DNA from: Smallanthus sonchifolius
Lineage: Eukaryota > Streptophyta > Magnoliopsida > Asterales > Asteraceae
Assembly: GCA_023525975.1 (NCBI GenBank)
Contig: CM042018.1
Coordinates: 70,935,001 to 70,999,000 of the forward strand
DNA length: 64,000 nucleotides
Direction: 5' to 3'
The translations under genes were made by a program, and so were the position numbers. Every line of letters begins with the position of its first letter. Position 1 is the first letter of the stretch. Shown piece by piece: positions 34,789 to 44,206 of the stretch. The notes below the pieces were generated by a model. The model was not told where the DNA came from. It saw nothing but the letters and a program-made list of their open reading frames with translations, and ran no database searches.

Positions 34789-35715
34789 TCACTTGGGACA
34801 ATCCCTCTTGAAGTGCTTTAGGTTACCACATATGAAACATCCAGGTTTAATTTTCCCCATTCGATTGTTAGTTCGACAAGCTTGTGTGGTGTGACCAAAC
34901 TTGTCACATTTTCCACACTTGATGCACACACCGGCATGATGGTTTCCACACTTCTTACATCTCGGTAAGCCCCTATCATACTCCTTTCTTTCCACTGTGT
35001 TGACTGCAAAAGCTTTCATAGTTCCTTGTTTCTTAAACCCTTGTTTCTCAGACTTGTTACTTGAATTTCCCATCCACTTTCTTTTCTCCCCAAATCTACC
35101 TTCCTCATTTTCCTTCCTCTCAAACAATCCATTACGTACTGCATCATCCTTTAGTTTGAATGCTAAAGTTATAGCACTCTTGGCATCTATTGGATTAGAT
35201 GATGTTACCATGCTACGAATTTGAGGCGCAAGACCCCACAGATACCTCTCAACTCGCTTATGTTCTGGTGTGACCATATGCGGTACTAGAATCGCCAATT
35301 CATTGAAACGGTCGGTGTATCCTGCCACATCATCTCCGATCATCTGTAGGTTCCACATCTCAGTTTCAATCTTTTGCAATTCGTTTCGAGGATAGTATTC
35401 CTCAATCATCATGTTTTTCAAGTCTTCCCAACACAATTGGTATGCTGTCTCTCTCCCCAAAGTCTTCATTTGAGTATTCCACCAAGTTAAAGCTTTATCA
35501 GTGAGATTACATGTAGAATATTTCACCATGCAGTCAGCGGTCCATTCACTAATATCAATCACCGACTCCATCTTTTCTATCCATCTCATCAGACCTACTG
35601 CACCCTCGGTGCCATTGAAGTTACGGGGGTTGCAGTATAGGAAGGCCTTGTAGGTGCACTTCCTATTTGGAGCATCTGTAGAATCACAAGTCATAACGTC
35701 ATTGATTCGGATCAT
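34789..35715 (-). pseudogene. Element A gag, main part
   Basis: About 308 codons: the capsid-like region (CTYKAFLYCNPRNFNGTEGA, ALTWWNTQ, YYPRNELQKIETEMWNL, YLWGLAPQIRSMV) and two CCHC knuckles, CGKCDKFGHTTQAC and CFICGNLKHFKRDC, for RNA binding. It ends in a TGA (34789-34791) after DCPK; protease follows in the same frame. It lies in a different frame from the gag N-terminal piece at 35732-35950, so a frameshift separates them. Confidence 0.88.
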
Positions 35716-35731
35716 GACTATGTGTTATGGC

Positions 35732-35950
35732 TTATTTATTTTTATTACCTCCGGAACCTCCTGCTGTACCGCTACCTCCTGCACCTCCTCCGCCGGTACC
35801 GCTGCCGTTTCCTCCGCCACTATTTCGATTTGCTTCATATTGCTCCATGGCGGCAGCTACTCGCTGTGCTATGAGTTGCTCCACGTTTGGGGAAATCGTT
35901 TCGTTGTTGCCACTAGTAGTGTTACGGGGCGTCCTTCGCTTAGGTGCCAT
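35732..35950 (-). pseudogene. Element A gag N-terminal piece
   Basis: 72 codons starting MAPKRRTPRNTTSGNN, then a helical stretch (IAQRVAAAMEQYEANR) and a Gly/Ser-rich tail. The basic start followed by a low-complexity linker is usual for Tekay gag. It ends in TAA at 35732-35734; the next gag frame begins 17 bp on. The ATG at 35948-35950 is the likely original gag start. Confidence 0.75.
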
Positions 35951-36206
35951 GACGTTCTTTCTAACATATCAATTAAAAAGAAACAACATTATATAATAAT
36001 AATGATAGATCATGACATAAGGGTACAACAACATCAAACGTGAACAACCCTCATTACAACATAAACCATCACATACATAGTTAAAACATGCATGGTACAT
36101 TGTTCCAAAAGACAAGGATACAAAAGGGATGGGTTCACATGACCACATCAGTACCAAAGTTTTAAACTACATAATGTGCTATGGGCACAACCCGCCCATA
36201 ATAGGT
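35951..36206 (-). other. Spacer between gag and the upstream frame in element A
   Basis: About 255 bp without a credible frame. Short opposite-strand frames here are shadows. Confidence 0.6.
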
Positions 36207-36954
36207 TTAAAAGAAGAAGTGGGAGTACAACCCAATCATCATAGCAAGTCCTGCCATGACAAAGCTAGCCCTAGCCACAAATTCTGCAGCCAAAGTCCTT
36301 TCTTCCAGCGCCTCCACCATGTCTCGGACCGTGAGAGTGAACTGCCAGTCCATATCAGCTCTCAGCTCTAGGTAGTCAGTGGCACTCTGTATGTCTCGGG
36401 TGCTATCCTCCAAAGTCTGTACTCGAGATCCGAGCCCTTGATGTAGTCACGTGGCTGCATCCCCATGTGCTCGAATATCATCTAGAGATCATAAAGACGC
36501 TCTTCGTGCGTATGAACACGTGCTACCAATGTAGGCACTGTGAGCTCCATGGCTTCCCCAGTGTGGGGTAGGGGTGTTGGGGAGTTGGAGGACTCTCCGA
36601 GCTCAAAGGTAGAGGGAATGCTCTCCATCGTGCCAGGGTACGGGGCATCCAACGGATAGTCCCCACCGTAGGGTGGTAACAGGGTCGTTGCCTAGGTGGT
36701 TCCTCATCAATCTCCAAGTTTTCCGGGTCACGGGCTGCCAGGGTTCTTTTGCGTGGAAGTCGAACCTTCTTCCTAGCACTCTTTACCATAACTGGCCCTC
36801 CGCTTTTCTTTGAATAGACGATAGGCGGTTCTCCCAGGGCAACATCGGGTGGTGTCGAGCTGCGAACTTGTACTCGATTTTTGGGGCGTATGGCGGAAAG
36901 TTCCTCGTTGGATTCAGGGTCAGAGACGGGGTCAGAGTGTGAATGTGACGACAT
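36207..36954 (-). pseudogene. Extra reading frame upstream of gag in element A (ORF0-like)
   Basis: A decayed frame of roughly 250 codons between the primer binding site and gag. Reading from the ATG at 36952-36954: an acidic Ser/Asp/Glu start (SSHSHSDPVSDPESNEE), then a basic cluster (KSARKKVRLPRKR) resembling a nuclear localisation signal, a Pro/Ser-rich part, a predicted helical stretch (ELTVPTLVARVHTHEERLYD, and further on MDWQFTLTVRDMVEALEERT) and a hydrophobic C-terminus (ASFVMAGLAMMIGLYSHFFF) just before the stop at 36207-36209. The frame changes near 36670 and 36490, and a TGA lies near 36450. I do not recognise the protein. Its place resembles the ORF1 of Tat/Ogre elements, but no sequence link is claimed. 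Codon-length continuity of meaningful sequence across the breaks is the evidence that it was once coding. Confidence 0.6.
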
Positions 36955-37082
36955 GCTTGTGACTACAATATCCACATGACATGATGACTGGTTATGTAAT
37001 GCTTATGCAATGAAAACATTTTAGTGAGTCATTCAAATTATACACTAGGTTCCGTTTTAGACACCTAGTTCGCTATAATCAA

Positions 37083-37097
37083 TGGCTCTGATACCAA
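37083..37097 (-). promoter_or_regulatory. Element A primer binding site (initiator tRNA-Met)
   Basis: TGGCTCTGATACCAA, 4 nt from the 5' LTR. Confidence 0.92.
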
Positions 37098-37101
37098 GTT
37101 C

Positions 37102-39544
37102 TGTCACACCCCGCCTAGGCGGAAACGCGAGGCGTAACATTCACTGGTTTTCAAAGCATATGATTACCGCAAACACATACATGTAATTGGATACATAATC
37201 GAGTTTAAAATATTTACATCACAAAGTATCAAATTGAGTTTACAAAAGTTTAAGATTTCGCAAATATGACTCAAGACCATGAGTTATACAAGAGAAATCC
37301 TCCCAAAAGCCGTATCCACGTGCATGCATGTATCCTACATTTCTAACCTGATGGCCACGTTCAATTTCCTGAAAACATACTTAAAAATGTCAACACGAGG
37401 TTGGTGAGTTCACAATTTATTATAAAGAGTTATCATAAACCCAATGTTTAAATCTGATCATTTTCCGATCAAAACTCCTTGTTAAACCTGATCACTTTAA
37501 CCTGATCAGAACTCTTTTGTTTAAACCTGATCACTTTAACCTGATCAGAACTCTTTTGTTTAAACCTGATCACTTTAACCTGATCAGAACTCTTTTGTTT
37601 AAAACCTGATCATTTTAGCCTGATCAAAACCCTTTTGCATGTATTACCAATGAATATGAATACTAATCCGATCTATTGACCCCATTTGTAAGCTTGCAAG
37701 GAATACAAAATAGTATGTAATGTACGAGACCGTAACCAAACCCCAACATTCTGTGCCTCCCCCCGCCTTTCTGCGAGTAAGACAATATGCGGTCATTCGG
37801 CCATTTGGACCCCTGGTTAGCGCGACTAACCATGACCGGAGGTGTCACCCCCAATAGTACTATTCATATAATCCCGGGCTAAGTCCATAGCTAATGGTTA
37901 CTAATATATTCAGAGGACTTTAAGCGCTTTACTTTTCCCTCAATACACACATACGGTCAGATCATTAGTTCAATTCATTTACATACAATAGTCTTTTACA
38001 AGTATGTTTCCACCCCAAATCATTTCTTTTAAACTTTAGAAAAAAGGGGAATTAGTGAAACTCACCTCGACAGTATGAATGCTAGCAAGTATTTGAATAA
38101 CAGCAGACTCGCCTATCCGTATCCTACTTACACAAGGATAACATACACGTTAAGACTACCTGTCTTAAACGCAAGTTGTTCACCCGACTTAGCAGATCTG
38201 ATTACCTTTGTTTAAATATCTTTTTTAGTTTTTCAACACTTGTTTCGTTATAAAATAGTTCTAAGTTACTGCCCCATGGGACTGATGAACAGGTATCGAA
38301 ACTTTCTTAGTTTCGATTGAACAGAACAGATGTCGAAACTACTTACTTTCGATTGAGTAAATTGGGTAACGAAACTACCTAGTTTCGATTGAGTACAGGT
38401 ATCGAAACTCCTAGTTTTGATTGAACACATGTATCGAAACTCCCAGTTTCGATTGAACACAGGTATCGAAACTCCTAGTTTCGATTGAACAACAAGTATC
38501 GAAACTATAGTTTCGATTACTGAAATTTTGATTGACAGAATCAGTCCTGTATATTTTTATGTTTAAATCTTGAATTTGACACACTTTTCTTGTTATCTTA
38601 CTTGCGTTTGAACGATTTGTATGTTTAGCTATGGTTTTAAAGAAAATAATATGGATGGTATCGAGTTTTTACCTCTGGACAGAGATGATGATTTTGAGAG
38701 AAACAGAGAAGTGGTCTTGAATCTTTTGCTAAACTCTCTTTAAGAACACTTGAAATTCTTCTTAAAACACCGAATTATGGTGGATTTTTCCTTAAAACTT
38801 GATTTCGACTTGTAGAGAATTGGGAAGATTGCCGAAAGAAAATGAGAGTGATGAAAGGAATTATGAGAAAGGTGATTGAAGTGGTATGGTTTATATCAGA
38901 ATTCTCACACTTAAAGTATGGTTTCTCTCTGAAACTTGGTTAAGAAAGTCAAGGAGTTGGGGGGAAAAGACCCACTGTCTCGGCCGAATGAGGAATTGGA
39001 TTTAGGGTTAATTAAATCAAATAATTTGATTTAAGTGTAACTTAATATTATTTAGAGTTTTTTTAAAAGGTAAATTAATTCGGTTTAGATTTCTCACGGT
39101 ATTATAATTTTAACCAGTTTATGGCTCGTTGAAGAAAATATTGAAATCTTGGTTCGTATAATTCGTTGAGGTGATTATTTGTAGGTATGAGTACCTAAAA
39201 GTGGCGCTACATAGTGATGTCTTCGAAAAGTCCATTATTTTACTTTTACGTATATTATATGATTTAGTCTTAGAAATAAATTATAGTTCAACGTAAATTT
39301 TGTGTAATATATATATATATATATGTTTTTTTTTCTGGTTATTTAATTTAACCATTAACGTTCGTATTTAGTCGGGTTATACTGTTTACTTTTTCTAGTA
39401 ATTCTTTAAAAATTACTAAACATGGAATAAACTCCTTTGCTAGACTCCTTGACTTTACTTAGTCAAAATAAAATATCAGAAAATAATAAGTATGAACGTG
39501 CATTTATGTAATATGGATATTGACCTGAAATGCTGGGTGTCACA
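37102..39544 (-). repeat. Element A, 5' LTR (2443 bp)
   Basis: The partner of 28877-31337, with scattered single-base differences and one tandem-repeat unit fewer (38291-38518 holds the palindrome array). In element orientation this copy drives transcription. Confidence 0.93.
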
Positions 39545-39549
39545 ACTTA
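39545..39549. repeat. Target site duplication of element A, right copy (ACTTA)
   Basis: Matches 28872-28876. Confidence 0.95.
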
Positions 39550-40163
39550 GCAAGTGCGCAGGTTCCTCTTCCTGCGCAATTAGCAAGTGCGCAGGTTCCT
39601 CTTCCTGCGCACTTAGCAAGTGCGCAGGACCTGCTCTGTGCGCACTTGATAAGTACGCACGACCTGTTCTTCGCCAAAACCCTAACTTTCGCATTCGGGT
39701 CTGATCACGTCAAGATCCCGAACATGTTTGCATTTAAAACGTTCGTTTTCCATTAAGGAACTCAAATCAATGCTCATCTTTCAGTTTCATCCGTTCAAAC
39801 ATAACCTTTTCACCCAAAACCCGAAAAACCCAAAAATGAACAAAAACTCAGATCTAGGAGAATCGGTTACCTGTAATCACTTCCTTTTCGTTGCTAAACA
39901 CTCAAGAGACTCTTGCTAATGATCCTTGAAGCTCTAATCCGAAAACCGGGACTTTCTCTCTCTAGGCTCTCTCTCACTTTCTCTCTCTAGAATCCGAAAA
40001 TGTGTTGGAAGTGAGGGTTTTGGGCTAGTCTTGAGGCTTATAAGGGCCCAAACCCTTGCCTCTTTCGGCCCGTACACCCTGGCCCAAGCCCGCTTCACTT
40101 TTTCTTATTTAAAATTATTAATTCTCGTGAATTCTTTCGCACCCTAAAACTCAGGATGTTACA
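39550..40163 (-). repeat. Element G, 3' LTR, second piece
   Basis: Continues the G LTR after element A and ends AGGATGTTACA as does the right LTR. It carries the rest of the 33-bp palindrome array (to about 39660) and a TATA-like CTTATAAG near 40040 on the minus strand. Confidence 0.9.
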
Positions 40164-40202
40164 AGTCTACCCTCCTTACAACAGGTTTCGTCCTCGAAAC
40201 CT
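40164..40202 (-). promoter_or_regulatory. Element G polypurine tract and hairpin
   Basis: AGTCTACCCTCCTT (40164-40177) is purine-rich on the minus strand. AGGTTTCG - TCCT - CGAAACCT (40183-40202) is a perfect 8-bp stem. Two stem pairs differ from those of element A on both sides, keeping the pairing. Confidence 0.72.
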
Positions 40203-40421
40203 GCCATAAGCTAAACTGATAGTTAATCACATAATGGGTGGCATAAACCGTAGCTATGCAAGGAAGCTTGGTCATGAAGGCCATTGTGATTAACTACCAC
40301 TGGGAGCTTAACCTTGGACGATCTCAAATTCTAAGGCATCTAGACTAATGGGGCTAACTAATTTAGTAAGGAAATAATAACATAAACTTGCCATATCACA
40401 AATAAGAGCTTGCAACGTACC

Positions 40422-41668
40422 TTACTGAGTCATCTGGTAGACCCTCGCCTTGGCTCTGTTCATGTAGGGTCCCTTCTCTGCACCCTTTCCCTTTCCAGAT
40501 CCCCCCGCTTCCGTTTCCTTGGGTTTCCTACAATCTCGACTCATGTGTCCCTGTTCCCCACAATTGTGGCATCTTGGCCATTCCGGGCAGTCTCGCGATT
40601 GGTGTCCAAACTTGCCACACCTGAAACATCCCACCTGACCTGCCTTACACTCACCTCCATGTCTCCTTCCACATTTGCCGCATAGACCCTCAGCTTCTAC
40701 CCTTGCCGTCCTATCGTTAGGACCCTAGAGTTCCTCAGCAGTGCGCTTAGCCGCTTGTTTCTTGGGTGCTTCAGCAATGACTTCAGAGGCGATGTCATCG
40801 TACACAACTCCGCTCAGGACAACCACCGACTCAAAGGTACTCGGTGTGTTGGCCTTTACAAAGGTACGTATCTTTGGAGGCAACCCCTGAACATAATAAT
40901 GAATCCTCCTCTCCTCTGTCGTTACAAGATGAGGCACCAGGCGTGCCAACTCGTTGTATATTGCCGGTGAGTCATGAGTCCGGCTTGGAGAGTCAAGAAT
41001 TCCCTTTCCACCTTATGGACCTCATTCTTAGGACTAAACTTTTCAGTTACCAACGCTTTCAGGTCACTCCACCTCATCAATCCGACTGCTTGGTCACCCT
41101 TAGCCTGTTTCACAGTTTCCCACCAGTGTGCTGCTTCCCCTTTCAATGACTTCGCAGCGAACATGACTGCTTGTTCCGGTCGACATTCACTAAGACGAAT
41201 GGTCGACTCCATGCCGTTAATCCAGTCTAAGGTATCTGATGCTTCCTTCTCCCCAGTAAGCACGGGTGGATCACAACCCCAAAACGCCTTGTAGTCGCAG
41301 CCGCGAGCAGGCGGTGCAACATTCTCTACCAGATTTGGTCCTCCCATTGTTGGAAGCACCACAGGCTCTTCAGTTGTGTTGGGGTTCTCCTTGGCCTTCC
41401 TCAAGGCTTCATCTAGTATGGCCGGTAAGGTTTCCTTCAGCAGTCGGGTAAATTCACGGCCAAGAGCTGCTTGCACGGCCGGCTCGAACTCGAATGTCTG
41501 ATCATCTTCTGCTGCATGCTCAACATTGTGCTGACTGACTATGGTATCAGTATGGGTAGTGTGAACACTCCCCTCAATCACTTGGTTTGTGCTAGCTCCA
41601 CCATGGCGGCCTGTACGCCCACCACGTCTTCCTCCTCCACCCCCTCTAGTTCCTCCACGTCTAGCCAT
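40422..41668 (-). pseudogene. Element G gag (only gene of the element)
   Basis: About 415 codons from the ATG at 41666-41668 (MARRGGTRGGGGGRRGGR) to TAA at 40422-40424. Order: basic Gly/Arg N-terminus; acidic helical part; capsid-like region (CDYKAFWGCDPPVLTGE, AAHWWETVKQ, KFSPKNEVHKVEREFLTL, YVQGLPPKIRTFV); then three Cys/His units, CGKCGRRHGGEC, CFRCGKFGHQSRDC and CHNCGEQGHMSRDC, the last two canonical CCHC knuckles; and a Lys/Gly tail. A frameshift near 40950 and a TAG near 40724 break it. Gag would form the particle and bind RNA. The conserved motifs show that it was under selection before it broke, which fits a non-autonomous element that still supplied its own Gag. Confidence 0.85.
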
Positions 41669-41984
41669 TTCTAACTGAAAGATAGAGAACAAAAGGATTT
41701 AATTTCATCATGCTAGGGAATATGTAGAACACAATAAGTAAGGTAAGATGTTAATATACACTGCCCATCTGCAATTAACCATTACATCACTTCTTGTTGT
41801 TCTATTTATTCGCTTTCATGGTTCCACTAAAGCCTCTATTCTTATCTTGACACTCTAAAAAGGTAAACTTTACTTACTATACGCTTCTGATGCTTTGGCT
41901 TGAGTTACCCGTACTGGCATCCGCTACTTGGTCCCATTCTTAGTTTAAGTCTGGACATCGGGGATGTCCAAATCTCTCAAACTA

Positions 41985-41999
41985 TGGCTCTGATACCAA
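41985..41999 (-). promoter_or_regulatory. Element G primer binding site (initiator tRNA-Met)
   Basis: TGGCTCTGATACCAA, 2 nt from the 5' LTR. Confidence 0.92.
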
Positions 42000-42001
42000 C
42001 T

Positions 42002-44201
42002 TGTGAGGCCCCAAACCCGGGATGCCTCACTTATTGGATTTACTCATCAACACATAGCCCTTAAACATAAGACATACATTATCATAGCGGAAACGATTTA
42101 AAATCTCAACATACGCAGCGTAAACATAACATGTCTAAACATAACTTGTCAAATACAACTGAAACTTGTCTTAATCAACATAAACAAAAGAAACATAAAC
42201 AAGATGCCAGATGTTGATCTTCGGGTAACTCTTCTCGCCAAGCCAAGCATCCACTCCCATCTACTGCCACCTACACTTAACTGATGTGCATACTAAAAAT
42301 CAGCAACGCTGAGTGAGTTCTAACGTTTAGTTTAAATCAATTATTCAAAAGATTTACTAAAACATATATACTGTCAATAAGGCTAAACTTTACATACTTT
42401 ACTTTTCAAACAGTTTAAAACATATAATAAACCGTCAATTCCCTTGTCACTACTGTACTGCCCCCATGGTCAACGGCCATGAACCGACGAGTACCTGGTC
42501 AATGCCCCCATGATCAACGACCATGAACCGACAATACCGCTTATCCGTCAATTCTCTTGTCAGTACTGTACCGCCCCCATGGTCAACGACCATGAACCGA
42601 CGAGTACCTGGTCAATGCCCCCATGATCAACGACCATGAACCGACAATACCCTGGTCAATGCCCCCATGATCAACGACCATGAACCGACAATACCGCTTA
42701 ACACTACGGGGAGGTTGCGTGGACCTCCCGAGCGACCGCCGTCACTCATCCCAGTTGTACAACCGTTAACGAACCCAAAGGTTCTTACTAATGGGTAGAA
42801 CCCATATCTGACATCTTGTACAAGTAACATCTGTCCCAAGGACCTTTATAGCTGGTACACATTCCCGAAGGAAAACTGTTCACTTTACTGTTCATAAAAC
42901 TTTCTGTAAATCTTGTTAATAACTTAACGTGTATTATGCCTTTGTTTATGTATATAAAAATATAGTAAACGCTTGCCATAAATACCTTTGCTTTTACTGA
43001 AATATATCTTAGCACATATATCATGCCTTTGTTTATGTATATGAAAATATAGTAAACGCTTACCAAAATATATATCTTGCTTTACTAAACATAGCTTAAC
43101 ACATATATCATGCCTTTGTTTATGTATATGAAAATATAGTAAATGCTTGCCAAATGATATATCTTGCTTTACTGAAACATACTAGCACGTATATTATGCC
43201 TTTGTTTATGTATATGAAAATATAGTAAACGCTTTCCAATAATATAAGTATACTTTGCTCAAAACGTACATTTGCCTCTTTTAAACTTTACACTAAACAT
43301 AGCTTTTCACTTCGTTCATTAATATAAAATATGTAATAAACACTTTACACTAAGTATGCACACCACCCCTAAAACAGGCAAAAAGGGGATTAGAACTCAC
43401 CTGGTATCTTAGCTGCAATTGTCTACTATATCTCACACAATCTGATCAATCATAACAATTGACACGTATCAGACTTAACTCAACGCTAAATGGTTTAACC
43501 ATTATGATTTAGGCGACTATACCGACTTTACCAGCCTGATGCCTGCGCACTTAGCAAGTGCGCAGACCCTGCTTCCTGCGCACTTAGCAAGTGCGCAGGT
43601 TCCTCTTCCTGCTCACTTAGCAAGTGCGCAGGTTCCTCTTCCTGCGCACTTAGCAAGTGCGCAGGACCTACTCTGTGCGCACTTGATAAGTACGCACGAC
43701 CTGTTCTTCGCCAAAAACCCTAACTTTCGCATTCGGGTCTGATCACGTCAAGATCCCGAACCTGTTTGCATTCAAAACGTTCGTTTTCCATTAAGGAACT
43801 CAAATCTATGCTCATCTTTCAGTTTCATCTGTTCCAACATAACCTTTTCACCCAAAACCCGAAAAACCCAAAAACGAACAAAAACTCAGATCTAGGAGAA
43901 TCGGTTACCTGTAATCACTTCCTTTTCGTTGCTAAACACTCAAGAGACTCTTGCTAATGATCCTTGAAGCTCTAATCCGAAAACCGGGACTTTCTCTCTC
44001 TATGCTCTCTCTCACTTTCTCTCTCTAGAATCCGAAAATGTGTTGGAAGTGAGGGTTTTGGGCTAGTCTTGAGGCTTATAAGGGCCCAAACCCTTGCCTC
44101 TTTCGGCCCGTACACCCCGGCCCAAGCCCGCTTCCCTTTTTCTTATTTAAAATTTTTAATTCTTGTGAATTCTTTCGCGCCCTAAAACTCAGGATGTTAC
44201 A
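42002..44201 (-). repeat. Element G, 5' LTR (2200 bp)
   Basis: The uninterrupted partner of the left G LTR. It has the hairpin array at 42467-42692, four copies of a roughly 100-bp tandem unit (42935-43235), the 33-bp palindrome array (43543-43697) and a TATA-like CTTATAAG near 44075 (minus strand). No gene. The array positions imply the palindromes are transcribed. Confidence 0.92.
43543..43697. repeat. 33-bp palindrome array in LTR G (GCGCACTT-AGC-AAGTGCGC)
   Basis: Five units. Units at 43575-43599 and 43641-43665 are perfect 11-bp stems with a 3-nt AGC loop; 43608-43632 has one mismatch; the last unit (43675-43697) is diverged. Element A inserted inside a unit of the homologous array in the other LTR. 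Confidence 0.9.
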
Positions 44202-44206
44202 GTTAT
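44202..44206. repeat. Target site duplication of element G, right copy (GTTAT)
   Basis: Matches 26490-26494. Confidence 0.9.

Larger units (their letters stand above)
28877..39544 (-). mobile_element. Element A: Tekay-type Ty3/gypsy chromovirus with an extra 5' ORF
   Basis: A complete minus-strand element of 10.67 kb: LTRs 28877-31337 and 37102-39544, tRNA-Met primer binding site, polypurine tract, gag, protease, RT, RNase H, integrase and chromodomain, all in order, and a 5-bp target duplication. The two LTRs look about 98% alike by eye, so it is a recent insertion and the youngest layer here. Its reading frame has few lesions (see parts). An additional decayed frame lies between the primer binding site and gag. 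It sits in the left LTR of element G. Confidence 0.93.
26495..44201 (-). mobile_element. Element G: gag-only LTR retrotransposon (TR-GAG type), with nested insertions
   Basis: A minus-strand element with LTRs at 26495-40163 (interrupted) and 42002-44201, an internal region of only 1.84 kb (40164-42001), a tRNA-Met primer binding site, a polypurine tract and a 5-bp target duplication. The internal region holds gag only; no protease, RT, RNase H or integrase is present, and there is no room for them. This is the layout described in plants as terminal-repeat retrotransposons with a GAG domain, which must borrow enzymes from autonomous relatives. The left LTR was later hit by element A, and also contains an inverted Cassandra element. 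Confidence 0.88.

Noticed and set aside
39476..39704. Short repetitive proteins such as PAHLLSAQEEE and HLASAQVPLPA (also 43539-43742)
   Set aside because: They are translations of the 33-bp palindrome array in LTR G, open on both strands because the repeat unit is a multiple of three.
43543..43697. Possible CRISPR array
   Set aside because: Regular 33-bp repeats, but there are no unique spacers, the units are simple palindromes inside an LTR, and the DNA is eukaryotic.
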